Notes: generated by a model from the sequence alone, not told the origin. Counted from the first letter of the stretch, positions 7,690-17,056 are shown. The stretch is DNA of 64,000 nt from Candidatus Babeliales bacterium (GCA_041660205.1 JBAZWT010000003.1:1-64000), one strand, 5' to 3'. Made by a program: numbers and translations.

Positions 7690-9189
7690 CTATATTTTCA
7701 TATTATCTGGGCTAAGATAAAAATCTATCATTTCAAGCGCCAATTTAGCTTTAAATTGAGGAATTGTTTCTCTGTGCTGAGGCATTTCTAATCCTTGACC
7801 ACTCACGAGAGCTTCTACCTGTTTTAACATAGGATCGTTCAAATTAAACTGCGCACCGTTAAAATCAGCGACATCTACAATCAGATTGTGATTTTCACGG
7901 TCCCATATAGATACAATTTTCTGACCCTTGTTCAGCATTGGCTCAAAAGACTGAATTAATGCATCACAACTTTTTTCAAAAATTCTAGCTTCTTCTGTTT
8001 GCTGTTTTGCTTTTAGACGTAACTTCGCTGGATTAGATAAACTTTCATCTATTTCTTCATTAGTTGGCGTATAGCTAAGATTTATTTTTTGTGCAATCTT
8101 ATTTACTTTTGCTTGTACTTCTTTTAAAAACGCTTCTTTTTGTGGCAATGTTAATGTATTTAAATCTTTCTGAGCTTCTTTTTTAAACCATTCTTCTTTG
8201 CTTGTTAACAATCTTCTACTGTCTAAATCACCACCCTTAGCTTGCTTAAGCACCGTATCAAAATACGCGTCTTCAGAACTGGTCAATTTTTTAAATGAAC
8301 GAACAAGCCGATTCCATGTTGATTTAGAATATGATTTTTCAGCATCAGCATATGCAGAACTAATAATGTCTGACATGTCAGGACGACTTTTTTCAGAATC
8401 TTTAGCAAACCGATCGATATTTTTTACAAATATTTCTTGTCGCTCGGGTTTTAATTTTGCATATCGCGTATTGATATTGTTTATATCTTCATCTGTTAAT
8501 TTTTCAGTAAACGCTAAGTCTAATTTTATAGCCGTATTTAATTTTGACTTTGGAGCTTGAGGCTTAGCAACTGGCTCAAAATCACTAGCGGACACAACGT
8601 CAAAAGAACTCAAAGTTTTTTCTGAGAGTAAAAATTTTCGAGCAGATTTAAGCCTTGTATCTATGATGTCAATCACAGATGGATTATTTTCTAACGTTTT
8701 AAAAGCTTTTAATTTTGCTTCGTATGCAGCATTAATAGTTGCTTCAGATGGATCACCTGACAAACCAAGTACATTTTTTGCTTTAAATAGTTTTGCTTCG
8801 CCCTTTGCTTGATCAAATTCAAACCATGCATCATTGATTGTTTTTTCCATGTGACCACGTTGCGTTGTCGGCTCATTCGGTTGTACGCCTTCATCATCAT
8901 CACCTTCATCACTGAAATCAAACGCTGGAGCACCTTTTTTTATTGCAGTTTGTACTGCAGCCTCTCTAGCCTTTGCAGCAGCTTCTCGTGCAATCGTTTC
9001 ATACTGCTCTCTATTTTTTTGCGTTACGGCTTCTTGCTCGCGCTGTTTTTTCGCTGCAATTTCTTCTGGTATTTCTACTTTAGAACTATAATCAACGCCA
9101 TCATCACCACTAAAATCAAAAGGCGCTTGCAAAGACGCTGAGGCCAAGAAACTGCACAAAAATAAAACTTTTAATACTTGCTTCTTCAT
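7690..9189 (-). CDS. Secreted coiled-coil protein with degenerate J-domain-like segment (paralog 1)
   Basis: 499 residues with a signal peptide (MKKQVLKVLFLCSFLASASLQA). An acidic, Ala/Glu-rich stretch (about 25-110) precedes a segment near 135-200, LGLSGDPSEATINAAYEAKL, then RLKSARKFLL. This has the spacing of J-domain helices II-IV (LGL...I..AY..K...AR), but the HPD motif that stimulates Hsp70 is absent. The rest is helical and charged. The adjacent 386-residue protein carries the same segment, so the two are paralogs. Because the protein is exported, the segment is more likely a fold remnant or binding module than a DnaK co-chaperone. Role unknown. Confidence 0.82.
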   Translation of the reverse strand: MKKQVLKVLFLCSFLASASLQAPFDFSGDDGVDYSSKVEIPEEIAAKKQREQEAVTQKNREQYETIAREAAAKAREAAVQTAIKKGAPAFDFSDEGDDDEGVQPNEPTTQRGHMEKTINDAWFEFDQAKGEAKLFKAKNVLGLSGDPSEATINAAYEAKLKAFKTLENNPSVIDIIDTRLKSARKFLLSEKTLSSFDVVSASDFEPVAKPQAPKSKLNTAIKLDLAFTEKLTDEDINNINTRYAKLKPERQEIFVKNIDRFAKDSEKSRPDMSDIISSAYADAEKSYSKSTWNRLVRSFKKLTSSEDAYFDTVLKQAKGGDLDSRRLLTSKEEWFKKEAQKDLNTLTLPQKEAFLKEVQAKVNKIAQKINLSYTPTNEEIDESLSNPAKLRLKAKQQTEEARIFEKSCDALIQSFEPMLNKGQKIVSIWDRENHNLIVDVADFNGAQFNLNDPMLKQVEALVSGQGLEMPQHRETIPQFKAKLALEMIDFYLSPDNMKI

Positions 9190-9224
9190 TTTTCATCTCT
9201 CTTTTAAAGATTAAGTTTTAATAG

Positions 9225-10385
9225 TTACCAACTAGGGTCGAAATATTGATCTGATTCTGGTTCTGACGCTTGATCTTGTTCTTGTTTTTTTGGCTCTAAA
9301 GAACTCTTCAAACGATTACCAACTGTTTGAATGTTTTTTCTTTCTGCAGGAGTTTTAGCCTTTTTTAATCGTTCATCAGTAATATTTCCTACTTCCTGTT
9401 GTATTTTTATTGCAATTTCAGGTTCAGATTTTGCCACTACTTGAAATTTTTCTTCTACTATTTTTGTTCTTAATGCTGCTTCATTTTTACTGCTATCAAA
9501 TACTGGTGAAAGTACATTTGAAAGTGCTTTCTTTGACTCTTTTTGGTTGTCATTTTTACGAAAAAGTGAAACCACTTTATCTATCAAATCGTTAATTAAT
9601 TTCTTAAACTGAGAAATCACGCCTTTTTTCTCACCAGATTTGCCAACGTCATCAGGCTTAGCTTTTAATACTTCAAAAGAATCTTTCGTGATTTCATAAG
9701 ATTTTTTTGACTTTAAACGATCAATTAAAATTTTTCGAGCTTCCACAATTCTTTTTTCAAATTGCTCAATAACTAAATCTTCTTTTTCATATTTTCTAAA
9801 CTCGTTCATTTTTGCAAAAGAAGATTTCATAATTTGTGTTTCTGTTAAATTTACGTCATCTGGTAAGCCTAATAATGTTTTTGCAAAAGATTCTTTTTTA
9901 TCACCCTTTGCTTTAAAAAAATCATTACTTTCATCTACTAAACGATCACTTATACTTTTTACAGAAACTTTATCTTCTACAGGTTCAACAGCCTTAACAC
10001 CGGTAGAATAAAGTTGGTCCGCAGTTGGAGTTGGAGCTGGTTCATTTGTTTGCACAGGCGCATCATGCCCCTCAGGGAAAAGTGTTTTATCTGTTATTTG
10101 CTCTAGAGCTTGTCGAGCTTTTAATTGTTTTTCTTTTTCTAGAGCGTCTTGTCGAGCAGCTTCTTCTTCTTTTCTTTGTTTTAAATCAGCTTCTTGTTTT
10201 ACTCTAGCAGCTTCTTGCTCACGATTTACACGTGCTGTATTTTGTTCTTTTTCTGTAGGTGACCCTCTTTGGGAAAAATCTCTCTTTACAAGCCCGCCTG
10301 ACCGTTCACCACCCTCATATGCCTGCAAAGACACGGTCGCCAAAATACCGCAAAGTAAAAGGATACTGCTTGTTTGTTTATTCAT
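9225..10385 (-). CDS. Secreted coiled-coil protein with degenerate J-domain-like segment (paralog 2)
   Basis: 386 residues with a signal peptide (MNKQTSSILLLCGILATVSLQA). Residues about 40-100 are a long Glu/Lys/Arg/Ala coiled coil. At about 165-235 it aligns with the neighbouring 499-residue protein: both have FxxAKG, a LGL..D....T...I motif, and ARK.L near the segment end, again without HPD. A Lys-rich helical region and an acidic tail (SEPESDQYFDPSW) follow. It is separated from paralog 1 by only 35 nt in the same direction, so the pair is probably co-transcribed after tandem duplication. Function unknown. Confidence 0.82.
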   Translation of the reverse strand: MNKQTSSILLLCGILATVSLQAYEGGERSGGLVKRDFSQRGSPTEKEQNTARVNREQEAARVKQEADLKQRKEEEAARQDALEKEKQLKARQALEQITDKTLFPEGHDAPVQTNEPAPTPTADQLYSTGVKAVEPVEDKVSVKSISDRLVDESNDFFKAKGDKKESFAKTLLGLPDDVNLTETQIMKSSFAKMNEFRKYEKEDLVIEQFEKRIVEARKILIDRLKSKKSYEITKDSFEVLKAKPDDVGKSGEKKGVISQFKKLINDLIDKVVSLFRKNDNQKESKKALSNVLSPVFDSSKNEAALRTKIVEEKFQVVAKSEPEIAIKIQQEVGNITDERLKKAKTPAERKNIQTVGNRLKSSLEPKKQEQDQASEPESDQYFDPSW

Positions 10386-10436
10386 TTTTTTCTCTTTCAG
10401 AATTATGTGCCAACATCTATTTTTCTTATTTTTATC

Positions 10437-10943
10437 TTATTTTAAAGGACGCACTAAACCCAAACTAACCAAATACTTCATCACCTTTTCAGCATCTGCT
10501 TTTGATTTTTCTGCTGCGGTAGGAGAAGTTGACGATGATGTTGAAGATTTGCCAGATTTATCTTGTTTATTTGATTCTTGAATCTCATGTAAAAACTTCA
10601 CAGGGCGCTGCTCATACGGATCAAAGTGATAGGACAATGAAGTTGCTGAAGAATATAAAACATGATTAATGTAAGATTGTGCTTGCAGCAATAATTTATT
10701 GTATGAAAAGGTGCTACCCTTTTCTGTAGAAAGTAGCCGTGTAACGTAATCTAAAATTCCGGAAAGATCGGTATACAAATGTCGCGTGCAAGCAACATTA
10801 GGATTGCAAATATCAGCTCCAGACATGTACAAACAACATGACCTATCTGCGCCGCTTCGATACTCCCATAAATAAGCCCCTGCCTGCAAATGATGAGCTA
10901 CAACTCCAAAAACAAAAATAATCATGAATTTGATAAGCTTCAT
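10437..10943 (-). CDS. Secreted hypothetical protein, Cys-containing
   Basis: 168 residues from the ATG at 10943. This start was chosen over one 14 codons upstream because AGGGG lies just ahead of it and the protein then begins with a signal peptide (MKLIKFMIIFVFGVVAHHLQA). The mature N-terminal half has four Cys (SCCLYMSGADIC, VACTRH) that could form disulfides in the periplasm, and the C-terminal part is Ser/Lys-rich and low complexity. Part of the minus-strand secreted-protein run. No family recognised. Confidence 0.75.
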   Translation of the reverse strand: MKLIKFMIIFVFGVVAHHLQAGAYLWEYRSGADRSCCLYMSGADICNPNVACTRHLYTDLSGILDYVTRLLSTEKGSTFSYNKLLLQAQSYINHVLYSSATSLSYHFDPYEQRPVKFLHEIQESNKQDKSGKSSTSSSTSPTAAEKSKADAEKVMKYLVSLGLVRPLK

Positions 10944-11048
10944 ACACATGCCCCTACGCAAGAATATAAAATATTTGGTCTCCAACGTTATCAGAATGTA
11001 TCAAACTGATTTATCTAAAAGCAATAAATCAAACCCTGACGAGCTATT

Positions 11049-11606
11049 TTACTCTTTCGGCTCTGATAAACTCAAGGAGTATGAACCTTTTGTACCTTGA
11101 ATGGTTAAATCAAGCGTAATCATTGGCTCGTTTGGCTCAGTATCATGTGGATAGAAAGCTTTTGCGATAGGAGTTGCATCGATTCTATCAGAGAAAAGAT
11201 TCATCCAAACACGTGCACAATAAGAACCATCGGTTACCTTACATCCAGAATTATAAGACATTGTTGTAATTGCCTGAGTTTTTGCTCTTTTCGACTCTAA
11301 AGCATAAGTCGAATGACCTTCAAAGAAAATGTCATATTTTTGTGTGCCACCTATAGCCAAAATCGATATAGTCCCCAATTTTTGAGAAATATGATAATTT
11401 ATAGCAACAATCCTTTGATGTGGCAACGCATCATTTAAAGCTTTTGTAACTACATAAATAGGATTTTTCTTTTGCTTGCTTTTATGCCTTCTAGCTGAAT
11501 CGAACTTAAGATCTGAATCATTATAAATTTTGCCAAGCTTCCAATCCGAAAAAACCGTTTGCTCACTACTCAAAAGCAAACTCATCATCAACAACATACG
11601 CTTCAT
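11049..11606 (-). CDS. Secreted hypothetical protein
   Basis: 185 residues with a hydrophobic N-terminal signal (MKRMLLMMSLLLSSEQTVFS). The mature part looks like a compact beta-rich domain (alternating hydrophobics such as IYVVTK, ISILAIGG, YDIFFEGHS) with two Cys near residues 125 and 132. It ends with a beta-type TLDLTIQG...SYSLSLSEP segment. It lies 29 nt downstream of the MEMO-AMMECR1 gene on the same strand and may share its transcript. Function not recognised. Confidence 0.75.
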   Translation of the reverse strand: MKRMLLMMSLLLSSEQTVFSDWKLGKIYNDSDLKFDSARRHKSKQKKNPIYVVTKALNDALPHQRIVAINYHISQKLGTISILAIGGTQKYDIFFEGHSTYALESKRAKTQAITTMSYNSGCKVTDGSYCARVWMNLFSDRIDATPIAKAFYPHDTEPNEPMITLDLTIQGTKGSYSLSLSEPKE

Positions 11607-11635
11607 ATCTAATCCTTTTTTTTAGATTGCATCAC

Positions 11636-13189
11636 TTATTTTTCTGAAAAACCGATCGCCTGAAAAACCTCAAATGTCGTTTTTGTATCTTTCCATACAT
11701 TTTTATCTAACTCTGCTTTTTCACTCAGTGATGATAAAGTTTGCTCCAAATTCCAACCCTGCTCTGTTGCAACATTTGGCAAATAAACAGCCTGTGCGTT
11801 TTCATATTTTAAAATAATGCCATCAGTACCCAGCACAATATCATGATACGAGCTGACTTGGTAAGGCTGCGTTAAAACAGAAACTGCAATCGAAATATGT
11901 GGAATTTCACTTAGCTTCACGGGAGAAAATCGCGTGTCACGCAATACTGCTGACTCAGTCATGCTTGCAACCACGTCGTACAGTGGTTGTGATGAAGTGA
12001 TAGATCCAATGCAACCACGCAATTTTTTATGGTCTAAAATAGACTCTTGTTTATACAATGTTACAAACGCACCCTGTGCTTTTTTTAAAGACTTGGTCAG
12101 CATGCCTGGGATTTCTAAGGAAGAGTTGGGGGATGAGCTAACAGCATTTAAAAGTTGTTGACGGGCCAGCTTCAATAAAAGATTTTTTTCATAACCCGTT
12201 AACTGCTCTTGCAATGGTAAATCTGATGGCAGCTGCGTGGTAAAAACTATCGATACGTAACTCACGCTATGGGCAGGATTTTTTTGACCTGATGCGGACG
12301 TGTCGTAACCAACCACGTATGACGAAATGTCTCCAAAAGCTTTTTGCTGTAAAAGATTGAGTAAAATTTTAATGGCAGACGCTCCACACACAGTTGCCTG
12401 CGTTTTTTGCAGTAACTGTGAAAACCCAGAAAGATCAAAATCTTGAATTTTTTCTACTAATGAACTATCGAGCTTAAAAATATTTTGAGTTATATCTTTT
12501 TTAAACGGTTCATACCTAAATTGTTTTCCATAGTGAGTAAAGTCTGAGCTTATGACCAGCAACGTTTTTTCATCTAAAAATGGCTGCAAAATATCAGCAA
12601 TGCTTTTTATATCATCATCCGAAACAGAACCAATCAAAAGTGGCACGATTTTACAGTCACCGCAGTATGTTGCAGTAAATGGAATTTGAACTTCGATAGA
12701 ATGTTCCAGTTCATGCGCCTGCTGACGATGGGCAAACAAAGGTGAACTCTTTTTTAATTTTTTAATCATATCCACATCAAGAGGCACGAAGCCCAAGGGA
12801 TTTTTATAAAAATCATACTCAGCGCCAGGCAGGCTAACTCCTGAAAAATCATTTTGATGAGACGGAGCAAGGATCACAACGCGCTTAAAAATTCCAGGCT
12901 TTAACAATTGATATGCACTGCTTGCCACAGCTCCCGAATAATCGTAACCAGCATGAGGACAAATAATTGCCCGAATAGATGAAGGCTTTAATGTCATTGG
13001 ATATTTTTTTTGAGCAATCGTTTGTAGACCTTGAATCTTTACACTCAGCAATTTTCCTTTGACAGGGTACCATGCGTCACTTAAATGATTTTTATACGTT
13101 TCTGCAAAAAGTATGCCTGAAAAAAATGTCGCAAGAATGAAAGCTGCCAAGAGAGTGTGAAGCTTTTTTTTCAACAAATAATTCATCAA
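11636..13189 (-). CDS. MEMO-AMMECR1 fusion protein (AmmeMemoRadiSam system B + A)
   Basis: 517 residues. After an N-terminal hydrophobic segment (about 10-30; signal peptide or anchor) comes a MEMO-family domain (about 35-310) with PHAGYDYSG, LEHSIEVQIPF and SSDFTHYGKQF, matching the conserved His/Asp-containing motifs of this family. The C-terminal domain (about 335-510) is AMMECR1-like, with the signature LRGCIGSI near 391 and DTRFSPVKLSEI. In many bacteria and archaea these domains are separate genes beside a radical SAM gene; here they are fused and no radical SAM gene is near. The reaction in bacteria is not established. The apparent export signal is unusual for this family. Confidence 0.9.
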   Translation of the reverse strand: MMNYLLKKKLHTLLAAFILATFFSGILFAETYKNHLSDAWYPVKGKLLSVKIQGLQTIAQKKYPMTLKPSSIRAIICPHAGYDYSGAVASSAYQLLKPGIFKRVVILAPSHQNDFSGVSLPGAEYDFYKNPLGFVPLDVDMIKKLKKSSPLFAHRQQAHELEHSIEVQIPFTATYCGDCKIVPLLIGSVSDDDIKSIADILQPFLDEKTLLVISSDFTHYGKQFRYEPFKKDITQNIFKLDSSLVEKIQDFDLSGFSQLLQKTQATVCGASAIKILLNLLQQKAFGDISSYVVGYDTSASGQKNPAHSVSYVSIVFTTQLPSDLPLQEQLTGYEKNLLLKLARQQLLNAVSSSPNSSLEIPGMLTKSLKKAQGAFVTLYKQESILDHKKLRGCIGSITSSQPLYDVVASMTESAVLRDTRFSPVKLSEIPHISIAVSVLTQPYQVSSYHDIVLGTDGIILKYENAQAVYLPNVATEQGWNLEQTLSSLSEKAELDKNVWKDTKTTFEVFQAIGFSEK

Positions 13190-13218
13190 CTTATGTCCTC
13201 AAAAAATATCATTTCAGG

Positions 13219-13303
13219 TGCCTCGGCGTAGTCTAGGCGTAGCTGAAAGCGACTGCGTCCGCCATAGCCAGCGGCGACGGCCGGAAGCCTGACGAAGCCG
13301 GGT
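13219..13303. repeat. GC-rich dispersed repeat in divergent intergenic region
   Basis: Contains the same words as the block near 2100-2480: CCTCGGCGTAG, AGCTGAAAGCG, GTCCGCCATAGCC, GGCGACGGC and GGAAGCCTG in the same order. It sits between the divergent starts of the MEMO-AMMECR1 gene and the next plus-strand gene. Confidence 0.75.
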
Positions 13304-13428
13304 CTCCTATCAAAACATAAATTTAAGCTCTTTTGCAAGAACAAGCGTAATAAAAATATTAAAACTCTTTACCCACCAGATAAAAAATTGATACATTGCT
13401 TAAGATCATTTAAAAAAAGGATAAAAAT

Positions 13429-14493
13429 ATGAAAAAAATATTAGTTATTGTAAGCGTTATGTACTTTATTCTGTTCAATTATGGAATCAATGAAGGATCT
13501 CAAACAGGTCAAGCAGCACATATGTGGCGAGGCAAAACCACAAGAACCTCAGGCCAAACAGGCCAACAAAGCCCTGCAGCAGTATCCTGTCCCCCATGCG
13601 CACAAAGCGATGAAACAACAGCAACTGCTATGCCAGCAATAACCGTTGTGCTGCAAGATATAAATGGAAATCCTTTAAACTCAACGTCGTACACGTTTGC
13701 AAATACTAGTTTTAGCTACAACAATGCACTGCTCACTGTTCACATTTTTCCACCATCAAATGGAGTAGGCAGTACCTCAGACTCTACTTACTACGTCGTC
13801 TATACACTCAAATCTTTAGATGGAATTACTCTACAAAAACAAATTCTACCAACTCTCGCTTTTAACACCTTTCCAGGCTCTGTTGTAGTTTCTTCTTCAG
13901 AGAGCACCCCGGTTACCTCAACATTCTTACCAAAAAATGCGCCGCAGCAACTTTTTAATGCTATCTGCCCTCAATCTCAAAAGTTTTTAATTACACAAAA
14001 TTCTGGAACTGTAACAGCAGTAACGAGTCTTTCAGGAGTATTTGAAACGAGCAATGATACAATAACAATAGCTTCTGCCTCAGCAACAATAGGTGGTGGA
14101 ACGCAACCAATCACTGTGCAAATTAACAGCCAACCATCAATCACATTTCCAGTATCATCATTTAATTCAGCTGATCTTAAAAAAGGTTTATCATTAACGG
14201 TAAATATTTTTCCACCATCAACAAGTAATAGTTCTGGTTCCTACTTCATAGTTGCAACTCTTAAGACTCTTGATGGCCTTAAGCTACAAAAACAAGTTCT
14301 ACCAAGCGCTTCTATAGCATTTACACACCTGCCATCATCGATTACTATTTCATATGGAACTACTACCCTTACATCAAGTTTTTTTAGCACAGGCATAAGC
14401 AGCACAGCGCAAACAGCAACTCCTGCATTTAATTTGGTAAGCCCGATTAGCCTTAAGTATTTACTGCAGACTTCAGCTATTTCAATGCTGTAG
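13429..14493 (+). CDS. Secreted protein with two internal beta-rich repeats
   Basis: 354 residues with a hydrophobic N-terminus (MKKILVIVSVMYFILFNYG), then a Gln/Thr-rich linker and a CPPC motif near residue 56. Two units of about 125 residues (roughly 70-195 and 225-350) are internal duplicates. Each has an ITV strand, a hydrophobic LTV.IFPPS segment, YTLKSLDG or ATLKTLDG, LQKQ.LP, and a Ser/Thr-rich end. The Ser/Thr/Asn-rich beta pattern resembles immunoglobulin-like or adhesin-type surface modules, but I cannot assign a family. Upstream is a GC-rich repeat; ychF follows after 133 nt. Probably exported. Confidence 0.8.
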   Translation: MKKILVIVSVMYFILFNYGINEGSQTGQAAHMWRGKTTRTSGQTGQQSPAAVSCPPCAQSDETTATAMPAITVVLQDINGNPLNSTSYTFANTSFSYNNALLTVHIFPPSNGVGSTSDSTYYVVYTLKSLDGITLQKQILPTLAFNTFPGSVVVSSSESTPVTSTFLPKNAPQQLFNAICPQSQKFLITQNSGTVTAVTSLSGVFETSNDTITIASASATIGGGTQPITVQINSQPSITFPVSSFNSADLKKGLSLTVNIFPPSTSNSSGSYFIVATLKTLDGLKLQKQVLPSASIAFTHLPSSITISYGTTTLTSSFFSTGISSTAQTATPAFNLVSPISLKYLLQTSAISML

Positions 14494-14626
14494 GGGATTA
14501 ATACCTATCTCTTTTAAATTAGTAAATACCACCAAACCATGGGCTGGTGATTTAATCATAAATGTAGTAAACTAAACGAGAATAAAAATATCGTTTCACT
14601 CAATTTCGCTTAAAAAAATTAAAATT

Positions 14627-15730
14627 ATGAATATAAAAGTTGGTCTTGTCGGTTTGCCCAATGTTGGAAAATCAACGTTATTTAATGCGCTCACAAACTC
14701 ATCAGTCCCTGCAGAAAATTATCCTTTCTGTACCATTGATCCTCACGTTGCAATCACTCACGTGCCTGATAAACGCATGGATAAATTGCAAGAAGTGTTC
14801 AACTCAAAAAAACAAATTCCCGCAAGTATCTCATTTGTCGACATCGCAGGACTTGTAAAAGGTGCTGCAGAAGGACAAGGACTTGGTAACCAATTTTTAA
14901 GCAATATCCGTGAAGTAAATTTAATTTTACACGTGCTGCGTTGCTTTGAAGATCTACGAATCATTCGCGACCAAGGTCCCATCAATCCGGTTGACGATTA
15001 TGAAACAATTTTAAATGAACTCATGCTTAAAGATTTAGAAAGCATAGAAAAACGACTTGAAAAAATTCCATCTTTGCTCAAACATCAAGGCACTCCTCCT
15101 CAAGAAAAAAAAGATCTTATTGAAGAGCAAGAACTTTTAAAACAAATTACAGCCGCAATCGATCAGCTCGATGCGCCAAAAATACGATCTTTGGTACTAA
15201 ATTCAAAAATTGAAACAGTGCCACTGCTGAGTGCTAAAAACTTTATGATCGTTGCAAACGTTTCTGAAAACGATGTAGAATTTCCTGAAAAAAATGATCA
15301 CGTACAAAAATTATTCGCTACGTTCGGAAAAGATCGCGTTGTTCCGGTATGCATCAAAATCGAATCAGAACTTTCAGCACTTGAAGGCGATGAGCGAAAA
15401 GAAATGATGGATATGCTTGGCATGAAAACCCCAACGCTTGACACCGTCATTGAAAAAAGTTTTGAAAATCTCGGACTGATTACATTTTTCACCTGTGGGC
15501 CACAAGAAATTCATTCATGGCCTATTTTAAAAGGCACCAACATTCGTGCTGCGGCTGGAGAAATTCACTCCGACTTGCAACGCGGATTTATCTGTGCAGA
15601 AGTCTTTAACTATCAAGACATTGTAAACACACCTCTTTCAAAGCTTAAAGAAGTTGGTAAAGTTCGCACAGAAGGAAAAGAGTACACTGTCCAAAATGGT
15701 GACGTTATCGTGGTGAAATTTAACGTTTAA
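14627..15730 (+). CDS. ychF: Redox-regulated ATPase YchF (Obg-family)
   Basis: Cytoplasmic P-loop protein of the OBG/HflX GTPase superfamily that prefers ATP and associates with ribosomes. The 367 residues match the usual length of about 363. Walker A is GLPNVGKST (residues 8-16), the DIAGLVKGA switch segment follows near 72-80, an alpha-helical insertion lies at about 130-190, and a TGS domain ends the protein (RGFICAEVFNYQDI, then VQNGDVIVVKFNV). The start at 14627 gives the canonical N-terminus although no strong Shine-Dalgarno is visible. An MscS-like gene follows after 23 nt, probably on the same transcript. Confidence 0.97.
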   Translation: MNIKVGLVGLPNVGKSTLFNALTNSSVPAENYPFCTIDPHVAITHVPDKRMDKLQEVFNSKKQIPASISFVDIAGLVKGAAEGQGLGNQFLSNIREVNLILHVLRCFEDLRIIRDQGPINPVDDYETILNELMLKDLESIEKRLEKIPSLLKHQGTPPQEKKDLIEEQELLKQITAAIDQLDAPKIRSLVLNSKIETVPLLSAKNFMIVANVSENDVEFPEKNDHVQKLFATFGKDRVVPVCIKIESELSALEGDERKEMMDMLGMKTPTLDTVIEKSFENLGLITFFTCGPQEIHSWPILKGTNIRAAAGEIHSDLQRGFICAEVFNYQDIVNTPLSKLKEVGKVRTEGKEYTVQNGDVIVVKFNV

Positions 15731-15753
15731 GAAAAAAAGAAAGATTAATAATT

Positions 15754-16275
15754 ATGATCGTTATGATACAAAAAATGGTGGATAAACTTCCACCTTTTAT
15801 CATTCCCCTTATCTCAAAGCTCTGCATCGTTTTGGCAGTTTTTATTGCAACTCGCATGCTTATCAGAAAAGTCAGTCCTTTAGTTCAGGATCTTTGTAGA
15901 AAAAACGAAGTTGATTCTCATTCATGCTACATTTTAAATAAAATAGTTCGATATATTTTCACTATTCTAGGTGTCACTATCGCCCTTCAAAATATCGGCT
16001 TTGAAGTATACGCCGTTTTTATGACAGCGTTTGGTATTACCGGTATCGTTTTAAGCTATGGCATGAAAGATATCGTAGCAAATTTGATTGCGGGCGTTTT
16101 GATTCTGGGTTATAAACATGTCAAAATAAATGACTACATAAAAGTAGCAGGATTTCAAGGTAAGGTAATCGACATTAATTTGCGTTACACAACGCTGCAA
16201 GACGAAGGTCAAACGGTCTTGGTTCCTAACATTGTTTTATATACAACGACTGTCGGAATTATACTTAACAAATAA
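15754..16275 (+). CDS. MscS-like mechanosensitive channel, short form
   Basis: 173 residues. Two hydrophobic helices (about 15-35 and 65-90) precede the pore-lining helix and upper beta domain of the MscS family: FGITGIVLSYGMKDIVANLIAG near 92-113, then NDYIKVAGFQGKVIDINLRYTTL. Members of this family release solutes on hypo-osmotic shock. The large C-terminal cytoplasmic vestibule domain is missing: the protein stops soon after the beta domain (VPNIVLYTTTVG). It may be a minimal family member or a truncated gene. It ends 6 nt from the convergent next gene, without a terminator between. Confidence 0.85.
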   Translation: MIVMIQKMVDKLPPFIIPLISKLCIVLAVFIATRMLIRKVSPLVQDLCRKNEVDSHSCYILNKIVRYIFTILGVTIALQNIGFEVYAVFMTAFGITGIVLSYGMKDIVANLIAGVLILGYKHVKINDYIKVAGFQGKVIDINLRYTTLQDEGQTVLVPNIVLYTTTVGIILNK

Positions 16276-16281
16276 GAATCT

Positions 16282-16944
16282 TCAACTAGCTGACACCAAG
16301 GTCAACAATTCTTTCAGCATAGTCGTATCATCACACTCCGCGATGGCAGACTGCACAGAGCTTTTAAAACAAGCTTCAAGACGGTCTGGCCATTGCTCTG
16401 TTTTTTTAAGCAACTGCGCAAGGCCCTCAATATCATGCTCTTTAACCATATCTTTAAAGTCACCGTCAGCTTCATCTAAACATTTTTTCATTTCCGCCAA
16501 CTGATACGGCGACTGAATAGTTTTTTCGGAAAATTTTAAATATGGTTTAAGACTTTCATGGTTCAATTTATCAAACATTTGCTGCGCTGCAAAAACAGTA
16601 TTTTTAACCGATTTTTCAATTATTGCACGATTGCAGTCATCAACAAATGCGATACGAGACTGCTGAGCTTTAATTCGCGACTGCCGTTCTTTACGCAAAT
16701 CTAACACGTAGGCCGCGTCTAAAGATTTATAAAAATCGTCTTGCTGCACAGGAACTCGATCAATGCAAAATTCATGAATAACCACCCCTTTATCTGACGC
16801 TACCGTGTGAGAAAATTCTTTACCGTCTATGAGTTCAACATCGGTTGAGACAAGTTTATGGGACACGTAGCGAACCGCTTGAACAGGAATGATTACTGAT
16901 AGCAGTGAAAAAAATAAAGACACTTTTAAAAAATGTGTGTTCAC
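16282..16944 (-). CDS. Secreted hypothetical protein
   Basis: 220 residues with a signal peptide (MNTHFLKVSLFFSLLSVIIPVQA). The mature part is mainly helical and charged, with five or six Cys spread along it (EFCIDR, DDCNRAI, KKCLDEA, EACFKSS, AECDD) that may form disulfides. Convergent with the MscS-like gene, 6 nt apart. No recognised domain; probably periplasmic. Confidence 0.78.
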   Translation of the reverse strand: MNTHFLKVSLFFSLLSVIIPVQAVRYVSHKLVSTDVELIDGKEFSHTVASDKGVVIHEFCIDRVPVQQDDFYKSLDAAYVLDLRKERQSRIKAQQSRIAFVDDCNRAIIEKSVKNTVFAAQQMFDKLNHESLKPYLKFSEKTIQSPYQLAEMKKCLDEADGDFKDMVKEHDIEGLAQLLKKTEQWPDRLEACFKSSVQSAIAECDDTTMLKELLTLVSAS

Positions 16945-17056
16945 AAAATTCCTTTCAGATCAAATTTTGAAAAAAATTACTTTAAGCACGAATTACTCTA
17001 GCAAAAACTACTAAAAATGGTAAGACTTCAACCATAGATTAACCCTGAAAGTGTGT

